Made by a program: the position numbers and the translations under genes. From a virus, in the IMG/VR virus record IMGVR_UViG_3300032235_000362, positions 1 to 23,214 of that record: DNA of 23,214 bases; one strand, written 5' to 3'. The notes under the pieces were generated by a model, which was given only the letters and a program-made list of their open reading frames with translations, was not told the DNA's origin and did no database searches. Below, piece after piece: positions 7,154-12,357 of the stretch; within the stretch, counting starts at the first letter, position 1; each line of letters begins with the position of its first letter.

Positions 7154-7498
7154 TTAGATCAGGTCGTCGGTCGCGTCCTTGCCGCGCACCACGGTCACCG
7201 CGAACTGCTTCAGCGTCTTACCGCCCGCACGCTTTTCGATACCGGTGAACGTGACGGTGAGAGTGTCGCCGATCTCCGGTCGAACTTCGGCCAGTTTCAC
7301 GCCCAGTTGAACTTGTCCGGCGGTGAGTGTGCGGTCGCCGGCCGACGTGCGGAGGGCCAGTTTCGGCGCCCGCTTCCCGTCGTCGAACGTGTGCACCGCG
7401 ATGTCGAGAACGGTGCCGGTGATGGTGTCGCCGACGGTTTCGAACTTCACGTAGTCGCCGCCGCCGCGAAGTGCGGGGTCGTCCCAAATGCTGCTCAT
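7154..7498 (-). CDS. Probable OB-fold single-stranded DNA-binding protein
   Basis: A 114-residue protein rich in beta-strands with the layout DYVKFETVGDTITGTVLDIAVH, APKLALRTSAGDRTLTAGQ, GDTLTVTFTGIEKR and LKQFAVTVVRG. This is a five-strand pattern typical of OB-fold proteins, with an acidic end (GKDATDDLI) as in many SSBs. It follows the Cas4/RecB-type nuclease, and a nuclease next to an ssDNA-binding protein is common in phage recombination modules. The assignment is structural guesswork supported by context; no diagnostic motif is present. ATG 7498 has the recurrent leader with AAAGG, and the leader overlaps the 3' end of the nuclease gene. Confidence 0.65.
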   Translation of the reverse strand: MSSIWDDPALRGGGDYVKFETVGDTITGTVLDIAVHTFDDGKRAPKLALRTSAGDRTLTAGQVQLGVKLAEVRPEIGDTLTVTFTGIEKRAGGKTLKQFAVTVVRGKDATDDLI

Positions 7499-7531
7499 GT
7501 TGCTGCTACCTTTCGTTGCTGTTGTTGTTGG
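7499..7531 (-). promoter_or_regulatory. Recurrent CAA-rich leader with AAAGG ribosome-binding site
   Basis: Reads CAACAGCAACGAAAGG then TAGCAGCAAC and ATG on the minus strand. The same element, nearly unchanged, precedes the genes starting at 9233 and 11357. The CAA repeats would leave the mRNA unstructured. Confidence 0.7.
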
Positions 7532-9233
7532 TGTTGTTGGTTTCACCGTTGCCGGTGTCCACGACGACGCTGCCGTCGTCGGAGAAGGTGATGATGCGGG
7601 TGCCGTTGTGAACGTGAACGGCGAGACTAGCAACCGCGGCGGCTTCGGTCGCGGATAGACGGCCGATTCTTGCGCCGATCGGTTCGCCGTCGTCGAGGCC
7701 GACCGCGCCACGAACGACGGCCCGCATGAGTTCGCGGTCCTCCAGCGCGGTTAGGTCGATCAGGGCGCCGCCGATGACATACCGCCGTTCGGTCGGGTGT
7801 GCGCGTAGGTTCACCGAATAGCCGGCGGCGTTCGCTTCGGCGGTGAGTTCACCGATGAGCGTGCGTTGCGCGGCGGGGATTCCGTCGAGCCGGGCGCGTA
7901 GTTGGTCGAGCAGATACGGGGAAAGTCTGACGCCTTCGTCGGGGCGGGTGTCGTCGGTGGTGTTGCGCACCATGCCGGCGGGGATGATCGGCCGCGGTTC
8001 GGGTTCGGGGGTGTCGGGGTCGGGACTGTAGAACGGCAGCCCGAACGCGGCGTCCACGGTGTCGCATGCGGCGGCGATCAGGTCGAGTTGGTCGACGCTA
8101 TGGGCGCTGTAGTTCTTCAGGGTTGGTACGGCGGCGGGCCATACGGCGGTCAACAGTTGCCGGGCTTCGCGTGAGTGTTCGACGATGCGCCGCACCCGCT
8201 GTTCCACCCACGGCCGTTTCCGTGGTGACGGTAGAACGGTCGAACCGGGGAACGCGACCGCGAGATTCTCCACGGCCGCCGTTACGGGGTCGCGCGGGTC
8301 GTCGGCGGTGTTGGGGGCGGGCGGGGTGGTTGCGGCGCTCACGGGCGATTCTGCGGGGGTTTCCGGCGGTGTGGCGGGGACGGGCGGTTTGCGGGTGCGT
8401 GCCGCCTTCGGTTTAGGCGCCGCCGCCGGTGTGCCGGGCGGGGTGGTGGTGATGATGTCGCGCCGTTTCTGCCATTCGCGCACGATGCCGGCGAGTTCGG
8501 CGGCCTTCAACCCTTCGCGAAGGTTCACGTGGATCAGCGAACATTCGGCGCGGCCGGCGGGCACGTGCACCAACAGTCCCCAATCGGTGTCGACGTCGCC
8601 GATGGGGGTGCGGGCACCGCTGTCGAGGTCATACCGCACCGCTGTCGCATAGGCGGCGAGTTGTACCGCGTACGCTAGCGGGTTCGGTCCGATCGCCTTG
8701 CCCGTTTTCAGGTCGGCGCACACCAACCGGCCGTCGCTGCGCCGACGATAGAACCGGTCGCCGGTGCCGGCCAACCGTAGACCGTCGTGCACCAACGTCA
8801 CCTCGACGAGTTCGGGCACCACGTCGAGGCCGGCGGCTTCGAGCGCGTCACGATAGGCGGCGACGTCGTAGCGCCACGGTTCGGGGATGTCGTCGACCGG
8901 CATTGCGGCCACGTCGACACGTTCCGCGAATTCGTGCAGCGCCGTTCCGAGGTTCGCACCAACCGAACCGCCGCCCGCTTCCAACGCCTGCTCCATCAGG
9001 GCGTCCAACCGGCGGGTGTCGTCGGCGGGACATGCGGCGAGTTGCGCGAATAGGTCGGCGCGCACGGTGAGACCGCGCCCGGCGGTGCGCACCTTCCATT
9101 TCTCCAACCCGAACCGGTCCTCGAGGACTTGCCCGTGGCTAGAGAATCGTGAATAGGCGACGGGTGTTCCACCGTCGGCGGGGGTGACCATCGGTCGCCC
9201 CCACCGGTCGCGGGTGAAGTCGCTGCTGCTCAT
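7506..9233 (-). CDS. Cas4/RecB-type PD-(D/E)XK exonuclease fused to an unknown C-terminal domain
   Basis: A 575-residue protein. The N-terminal nuclease domain (about 20-260) has GTALHEFAE (H100), a strand with ELVEVTLV (140-147), GTGDRF (D159), DLKTGK (D174 and K176) and YAVQLAAYA (Q191). These are motifs of RecB/Cas4-like exonucleases used in phage recombination and DNA end processing. There are no clustered cysteines, so the iron-sulfur cluster of true Cas4 appears absent. A Pro/Ala-rich linker (about 265-325) leads to a C-terminal region of about 250 residues that I do not recognise. That region includes RKRPWVEQRVRRIVEHS, LLDQLRARLDGIPAAQRTLIGELTAEANAAG and a final Asn-rich tail. ATG 9233 has AAAGG nine bases upstream in the recurrent leader. 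Confidence 0.85.
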   Translation of the reverse strand: MSSSDFTRDRWGRPMVTPADGGTPVAYSRFSSHGQVLEDRFGLEKWKVRTAGRGLTVRADLFAQLAACPADDTRRLDALMEQALEAGGGSVGANLGTALHEFAERVDVAAMPVDDIPEPWRYDVAAYRDALEAAGLDVVPELVEVTLVHDGLRLAGTGDRFYRRRSDGRLVCADLKTGKAIGPNPLAYAVQLAAYATAVRYDLDSGARTPIGDVDTDWGLLVHVPAGRAECSLIHVNLREGLKAAELAGIVREWQKRRDIITTTPPGTPAAAPKPKAARTRKPPVPATPPETPAESPVSAATTPPAPNTADDPRDPVTAAVENLAVAFPGSTVLPSPRKRPWVEQRVRRIVEHSREARQLLTAVWPAAVPTLKNYSAHSVDQLDLIAAACDTVDAAFGLPFYSPDPDTPEPEPRPIIPAGMVRNTTDDTRPDEGVRLSPYLLDQLRARLDGIPAAQRTLIGELTAEANAAGYSVNLRAHPTERRYVIGGALIDLTALEDRELMRAVVRGAVGLDDGEPIGARIGRLSATEAAAVASLAVHVHNGTRIITFSDDGSVVVDTGNGETNNTNNNSNER

Positions 9234-9263
9234 AGGTTGCTGCCTTTCGTTGCTGCTGTTGTT
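9234..9263 (-). promoter_or_regulatory. Recurrent CAA-rich leader with AAAGG ribosome-binding site
   Basis: Minus-strand AACAACAGCAGCAACGAAAGG then CAGCAACCT and ATG. It is almost identical to the element before the 11357 start. It lies in the 54-base gap after the lipoprotein gene. Confidence 0.75.
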
Positions 9264-9287
9264 AGAGAACTGTACGCGGGGGGTGTG

Positions 9288-9830
9288 TCATGGTTCGTCG
9301 CATGGTCGCGACCACGGCCGGAACCCGCATCGGCCGCGCTGTTCCAGTTCGATGTATAGGCGCCAACCGAACCCGAAACATGCCACCGGGTCGGCGGCTA
9401 GCACCGCCATCGGCCCATACACCATCGCCACGTATTCGCGATGGACCGCGGCGTTGATTTGTAGGGCGCAGTGGTCTGTTCCGTTGTACTGCGGGTGTCC
9501 GGGTTGCAGCGTGTTGTCGCATCGGGATTCGTGCCACGCTTCGTCGAGCACGTCGACGATGAGTTCGGGTCGCCACCCGCCGGCGCGCGCCGCGTCGAAC
9601 AGTTCGACGCATCGGCCGGCTTCGATCGCTTCGAGGTGCGCGAGGTAGTACGCGACGTCGATTGGATCGGGTGCGGCCGTGGTGGTGGTGGTGGTGGCGG
9701 GCATTGTTGTCGTTGTCGTTGTTGCGGGTTGGGTTGGGTTGGGTTGGGTTGGTGCTGCTGTCGGTTGCGCGTCGGCGGCGACGGCGCACCCGGTCAGTAG
9801 GGCGGCGCATAGCACCGCACGCTTCAACAT
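9288..9830 (-). CDS. Predicted lipoprotein with lysozyme/transglycosylase-like domain
   Basis: A 180-residue exported protein. The N-terminus MLKRAVLCAALLTGCAVAADA is a lipoprotein signal with lipobox LLTGC (C15); ordinary signal-peptidase cleavage near ADAQ is the alternative. A Thr/Pro/Gln-rich spacer (about 22-55, two runs of six Thr) leads to a small globular domain. In it, AWHESRCDNTLQ followed by DHCALQINAAVHREYV resembles the E-S-x-x-x and G-x-x-Q-I/N signature of soluble lytic transglycosylases and Rpf-like lysozymes. The Glu of HESR would be catalytic. Six cysteines (after C15) suggest disulfides outside the cell. It lies among early genes, not beside the endolysin, so it may act at the cell surface during infection rather than in lysis. 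The start overlaps a tiny leader ORF. Confidence 0.75.
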   Translation of the reverse strand: MLKRAVLCAALLTGCAVAADAQPTAAPTQPNPTQPATTTTTTMPATTTTTTAAPDPIDVAYYLAHLEAIEAGRCVELFDAARAGGWRPELIVDVLDEAWHESRCDNTLQPGHPQYNGTDHCALQINAAVHREYVAMVYGPMAVLAADPVACFGFGWRLYIELEQRGRCGFRPWSRPCDEP

Positions 9831-9856
9831 TCGTTCGCACCCGGTTCGGCGGTCAT
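9824..9856 (-). CDS. Possible 10-codon leader peptide before the lipoprotein gene
   Basis: ATG 9856 follows CGAAAGGACCAACAGACC, a good copy of the recurrent leader, and reads ten codons (MTAEPGANEC) to a TGA that overlaps the first codons of the lipoprotein ORF in another frame. The lipoprotein ATG (9830) has only a weak ribosome-binding site. Terminating ribosomes could therefore re-initiate there. It may instead be chance. Confidence 0.4.
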   Translation of the reverse strand: MTAEPGANEC

Positions 9857-9881
9857 GGTCTGTTGGTCCTTTCGTTAGCCG

Positions 9882-10031
9882 TCAACTGGCGGGCCGGTTT
9901 GACGGGTGTGTTGTTGTGACGCAACGGTGCGACGGGTGAAGGTACAGCGCGGCCGTGATGAAGGTGAGACCGCACGCGACGCATCGCACCGCCGTGTTGC
10001 GTGAAACATTCGACCGAACCGCACGCGCCAT
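9882..10031 (-). CDS. Small zinc-finger-like protein, 49 aa
   Basis: A short basic protein with CVACGLTFITAALYLHPSHRC (C17, C20, H33/H36, C37), an arrangement that could bind one zinc ion in a single-finger fold. The gene begins one base after the TGA of the 78-aa zinc-finger gene, so it is probably co-translated. No family is recognised; nucleic-acid or protein binding is likely. Confidence 0.65.
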   Translation of the reverse strand: MARAVRSNVSRNTAVRCVACGLTFITAALYLHPSHRCVTTTHPSNRPAS

Positions 10032-10032
10032 G

Positions 10033-10269
10033 TCAAACCGCCCCCGGTGTTTCGCATTGTGTACTGGTGTGACGTGCGCGGGCGGCGCGCAGTTGTCGTT
10101 GTAGTTGCGCCCACGATGCGCGACATGCGGCGCACGGTGTTTCGCTGTTGCGAAGGTGACGTCGATACGCGGCCGGTGTGCCGCACGGTCGGAATGGTGG
10201 CCGGCCGGGTTTGCCGGTTTGTGCGCCGCGTGCCGCACGCCACCGTCGCATGTACTCCGCGCGACTCAT
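10033..10269 (-). CDS. Small CxxC zinc-finger protein of actinophage type, 78 aa
   Basis: Starts with a basic helix (MSRAEYMRRWRAARG). It then has the pattern RPCGTPAAYRRHLRNSETPCAAC (C29, C46, C49; H38 available as fourth ligand) and ends in an amphipathic basic helix (WAQLQRQLRAARARH). Small proteins with CGT-x-A-x-x-x-R-H and C-x-x-C are frequent in actinobacteriophage genomes and probably bind nucleic acid. The same domain is fused to the WhiB protein of this window. ATG 10269 overlaps the upstream stop as ATGA. Confidence 0.8.
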   Translation of the reverse strand: MSRAEYMRRWRAARGAQTGKPGRPPFRPCGTPAAYRRHLRNSETPCAACRASWAQLQRQLRAARARHTSTQCETPGAV

Positions 10270-10445
10270 CGTTCGCCCCGTTCGTGATTGTTCGCGGCGA
10301 CGACGAACGTGTAGCCAGCGGCGATGACGGTGCACCAACCCCAAAACGCGCCGAACGTGTCGCCGATCCAATCGACGACCAACAGCGTCGCAAAGAACCC
10401 GGCGACAAGTGCGACGGCCGCACGGTTCCCGATGGGCGCGATCAT
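10266..10445 (-). CDS. Small two-pass membrane protein, 59 aa
   Basis: Two hydrophobic segments are visible: AAVALVAGFFATLLVVDWIG (about 9-28) and FGAFWGWCTVIAAGYTFVVAA (about 31-51), with charged ends (MIAPIGNR, NNHERGER). ATGA overlaps link it to both neighbours, and CGAAGGCGGTGCACA supplies the ribosome-binding site. It sits in the early cluster far from the lysis genes, so a holin role is less likely than a membrane function during takeover. No family recognised. Confidence 0.75.
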   Translation of the reverse strand: MIAPIGNRAAVALVAGFFATLLVVDWIGDTFGAFWGWCTVIAAGYTFVVAANNHERGER

Positions 10446-10672
10446 TGTGCACCGCCTTCGGCGTGTCGGATCATCGCGTTCGCGGCGGTGTAGGTGTGGC
10501 CGCCGTGCGTGAGAACTTCCCACGTACATGTTTCGCGTGATGGTGCGAACGCGGCGACGTGTTCGTATCGGGTGAGAACGCGCACGAACAGCACCGGATA
10601 CCACGTGCCCGCGCCGGCGTTGTTCGGTTGTACTTCGAGGGGGCGCAGCGGTTGTTGCCATTGGCCGGTCAT
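10442..10672 (-). CDS. Hypothetical protein, 76 aa
   Basis: A compact soluble protein with beta-rich sequence (WYPVLFVRVLTRYEHVAAFAPS, TWEVLTHGGHTYTAANAMIRHAEGG). Family unknown. Its C-terminus HAEGGAQ nearly repeats that of the preceding gene product (HAEGGAR), because both 3' ends share a 20-base junction sequence that also serves as the ribosome-binding site of the next gene. Confidence 0.72.
   Translation of the reverse strand: MTGQWQQPLRPLEVQPNNAGAGTWYPVLFVRVLTRYEHVAAFAPSRETCTWEVLTHGGHTYTAANAMIRHAEGGAQ
10446..10465 (-). repeat. Gene-junction repeat, copy A
   Basis: Minus strand CACGCCGAAGGCGGTGCACA precedes the ATG at 10445. It matches the copy at 10673-10692 at 18 of 20 bases. It encodes the HAEGGA end of one protein and carries the GAAGG ribosome-binding site of the next. 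Confidence 0.8.
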
Positions 10673-11085
10673 CGTGCACCACCTTCGGCGTGCGGGTAGC
10701 GCATCGGTTCACCGTCGCCACCAATCACCGTCAGGAACATTTCCAACGTCACGTCGGGCGAGGTCATGCGGGCCACCCGGACCGCGGACAACATCGCGTG
10801 GAGGGCGTTGTTCCGCGCTTCGATCCGTTCGCCCACCTTCACCGCCAACCGTGCCACCGTGTCGGCGTCGTTCGAGATATGCCAGCCGGTGTACTCCACC
10901 GTCTGCGCGATCCGGTCGGCGCACGTCACCACGTCGCGCAAGTAGTGGCGCGCTTCGCGGTCGGCGTTGCAATAGCGGCACGCCGCGTCCATGAGTAGTT
11001 CGTGGGTTACGGCGTCGAGGATGTCGCGGGCGTGAATGATGCCGGCCTCGTTCAGTTGCGCGCCGTGCGCGATCGGGGTGCGCAT
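10669..11085 (-). CDS. Hypothetical protein with one CxxC pair, 138 aa
   Basis: A mainly helical soluble protein. CRYCNADREARHYL near residue 31 contains a CxxC that could contribute to metal binding. Later helices (DADTVARLAVKVGERIEARNNALHAMLSAVRVAR) suggest a bundle. It may be one of the small actinophage early proteins of unknown role. The ATG at 11085 overlaps the previous TGA by one base and its own stop overlaps the next ATG. Confidence 0.75.
   Translation of the reverse strand: MRTPIAHGAQLNEAGIIHARDILDAVTHELLMDAACRYCNADREARHYLRDVVTCADRIAQTVEYTGWHISNDADTVARLAVKVGERIEARNNALHAMLSAVRVARMTSPDVTLEMFLTVIGGDGEPMRYPHAEGGAR
10673..10692 (-). repeat. Gene-junction repeat, copy B
   Basis: Minus strand CACGCCGAAGGTGGTGCACG precedes the ATG at 10672, with two differences from the copy at 10446-10465. 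Confidence 0.8.
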
Positions 11086-11357
11086 CACAACAGCACCTCG
11101 TTCGCCACGTACAGCACGGTGGTCGCCGAACCGTAGTATGCCGTCCACCCGATGCGGTGGGCGTCGCGGAACCATACGCGCCACGCGTCGGGGTTTTCGT
11201 TGGCGTCGATCAGTGCGCGCACTGCGCGGCGCACGTCGCCGAATTCGCGCACGCGGCCGCGCTTGTCGCGCAGGTAGTCGTTGGTGATTCCGGTGCCGGT
11301 GGCGGGTAGCCGTTCGAGTCGGAACCGGCGCGCCGGTTCGGTGGTGGTGGTGGTCAT
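11085..11357 (-). CDS. Hypothetical protein, 90 aa
   Basis: Starts MTTTTTEPARRF and contains a basic segment (YLRDKRGRVREFGDVRRAVRALI) and an aromatic stretch (DAWRVWFRDAHRIGWTAYYG). Family unknown. The frame is open up to an ATG at 11441 that overlaps the upstream stop as ATGA. However, the recurrent leader with AAAGG sits directly before 11357, and the extra residues would be translated leader (Asn/Gln-rich). I therefore choose 11357; both starts may be used. Confidence 0.7.
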   Translation of the reverse strand: MTTTTTEPARRFRLERLPATGTGITNDYLRDKRGRVREFGDVRRAVRALIDANENPDAWRVWFRDAHRIGWTAYYGSATTVLYVANEVLL

Positions 11358-11385
11358 TGGTTGCTGCCTTTCGTTGTTGCTGTTG
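11358..11385 (-). promoter_or_regulatory. Recurrent CAA-rich leader with AAAGG ribosome-binding site
   Basis: Minus strand CAACAGCAACAACGAAAGG then CAGCAACCA and ATG. It is the best match to the element before 9233. No promoter is seen in front of it, so it probably acts in translation. Confidence 0.75.
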
Positions 11386-11437
11386 GTCTCATTGTTCGAC
11401 ATTTGGAAACACGTGTCAAGGATTATTTCGCCGGCGG

Positions 11438-11623
11438 TCATCGCGGCCCGTCGATCAGATCCGCGAGGTCTTGCGCGATGAACAGTTCCGCGTCCACCAA
11501 CGGCAACGGGAACGAACGGAACACGTGGTGCGTGCCGTAGTAGCGGGCACGCTTGCGGCCGTTGTTGTCGGTGGTGAAGTAGATACGGAGCCGGCAGTTG
11601 TAGCCGGGGGTGGTGGTGCTCAT
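11438..11623 (-). CDS. Hypothetical protein, 61 aa
   Basis: A small basic N-terminus with strand-like segments (YNCRLRIYFTTDNNGRKRARYYG) is followed by an acidic helix (VDAELFIAQDLADLIDGPR). No family is recognised. The ATG shares one base with the stop of the first early gene (TGATG), so translation is coupled to it. Confidence 0.7.
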   Translation of the reverse strand: MSTTTPGYNCRLRIYFTTDNNGRKRARYYGTHHVFRSFPLPLVDAELFIAQDLADLIDGPR

Positions 11624-11889
11624 CACTTCACCACCGGCAACAGTTCGACGGCCGCCAGCAACATGTCCGCGTAGCCGCGCACGTCGTTCACGTCGTCGCA
11701 CCACGCTTCGAGCACGGGCACGATGTCGGGGTTGCGCTGTTCGATCACTTCATACGCGCCGTACTTCACGATGCGCTCGTTTTCGTCGGTGCTGTTCTTC
11801 AGTTCGGCCACGATGTCGAGCAGTTGCGCGGTGGTGTAGCCGGTCATCGCTTCGGCGATCATTTGAATCGGGGTGGTGTTCGTTGTCAT
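11623..11889 (-). CDS. First gene of the leftward early operon; acidic hypothetical protein, 88 aa
   Basis: An acidic, mostly helical protein (AQLLDIVAELKNSTDENERIVKYGAYEVIEQ, later LEAWCDDVNDVRGYADMLLAAVELL) with no recognised family. It is the first gene after the predicted promoter. The -10 box is seven bases before the ATG, so the mRNA would begin at or next to the start codon and be read as a leaderless message, which actinobacterial ribosomes do efficiently. Being small, acidic and first transcribed, it is a candidate host-takeover or anti-defence protein; that is inference from position. Confidence 0.78.
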   Translation of the reverse strand: MTTNTTPIQMIAEAMTGYTTAQLLDIVAELKNSTDENERIVKYGAYEVIEQRNPDIVPVLEAWCDDVNDVRGYADMLLAAVELLPVVK

Positions 11890-11925
11890 GCCTTCAGTGT
11901 ATGCCCGAATCCGTGACAGAATCAA
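11890..11925 (-). promoter_or_regulatory. Candidate sigma70-type promoter for the early operon
   Basis: Minus strand TTGATT (plus 11920-11925) and TACACT (11896-11901) are separated by 18 bases. Each matches the consensus at four of six positions. The start point expected seven bases downstream of the -10 box falls on the A of ATG 11889. Confidence 0.6.
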
Positions 11926-11932
11926 CGCTTTA

Positions 11933-11948
11933 TTCGAGAAATCCCGAA
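11933..11948. promoter_or_regulatory. Candidate operator: imperfect 16-bp palindrome upstream of the -35 box
   Basis: TTCGAGAAATCCCGAA is an inverted repeat matching at six of eight positions per half, about 44-60 bases upstream of the predicted start point. A repressor or activator could bind here; no other copy was searched for systematically. Confidence 0.35.
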
Positions 11949-11952
11949 ATAA

Positions 11953-12053
11953 CCCTGTGTGCAGGGGAAACGTCACCCCCGAAAACGTCTAAACCCCCGC
12001 CGACGGGGGGACCGCGGCGGGGGTTCGACGGTGCGCGGGCAGCAAACGCGCAC
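11953..12053 (-). terminator. Tandem hairpins ending the late operon
   Basis: Read on the minus strand, three stem-loops follow the last late gene. The first is GTGCGCG/CGCGCAC (12031-12053, 7 bp). The second is CCCCCGCCG/CGGCGGGGG (11994-12023, 9 bp, 12-base loop), followed by TTTAGACGTTTT. The third is CCCTG/CAGGG (11953-11966), followed by TTATTT. The second is the best intrinsic-terminator candidate, although its U tract is interrupted. Confidence 0.6.
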
Positions 12054-12075
12054 GATAAGGGGACAACGTGAACCG

Positions 12076-12357
12076 TTACACGTCGCCCGCGACTTCCACC
12101 GGCACCACCACCGCCGACGACAACACCGACACACTGCGCACCATCCCCGACGGAATCGCCAACACGTTATCGACCACCCCGTCGTCGTCGATGACCGATT
12201 GCGCCAACACCACGTGGCCCGCCTTCACGTGCGGCAACACAAACCCGACCGACGTGACCACGCACGGCGAACCGTCGAGCGCGTCGATGTCCTCCCACGA
12301 ATCAGTGACCGCGTGCGCGTCGTTCCACGTGACCAACACCAACCGGCGCCCAATCAT
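12076..12357 (-). CDS. Conserved small phage protein following the metallophosphoesterase, 93 aa
   Basis: A beta-rich protein beginning MIGRRLVLVTWNDAHAVTDSWEDI, then CVVTSVGFVLPH, HVVLAQSVIDDD and VLAIPSGMVRSV. Proteins with this W-x-D-A-H ... S-V-G ... I-P-x-G-M-V layout occur beside phosphoesterase genes in actinophages, as far as I recall, with no known function. ATG 12357 overlaps the phosphoesterase stop as ATGA. It is the last gene before the terminator hairpins, closing the late operon. Confidence 0.75.
   Translation of the reverse strand: MIGRRLVLVTWNDAHAVTDSWEDIDALDGSPCVVTSVGFVLPHVKAGHVVLAQSVIDDDGVVDNVLAIPSGMVRSVSVLSSAVVVPVEVAGDV

Noticed and set aside
9264-9300. Possible promoter before the nuclease gene (TGACAC and TACAGT)
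   Set aside because: The two boxes are at the wrong spacing for a sigma70-type promoter.
11358-11441. ATG 11441 as the sole start of the 90-aa gene
   Set aside because: It makes an ATGA overlap with the upstream stop, but the strong recurrent leader directly before 11357 favours the shorter product. Kept only as an alternative.
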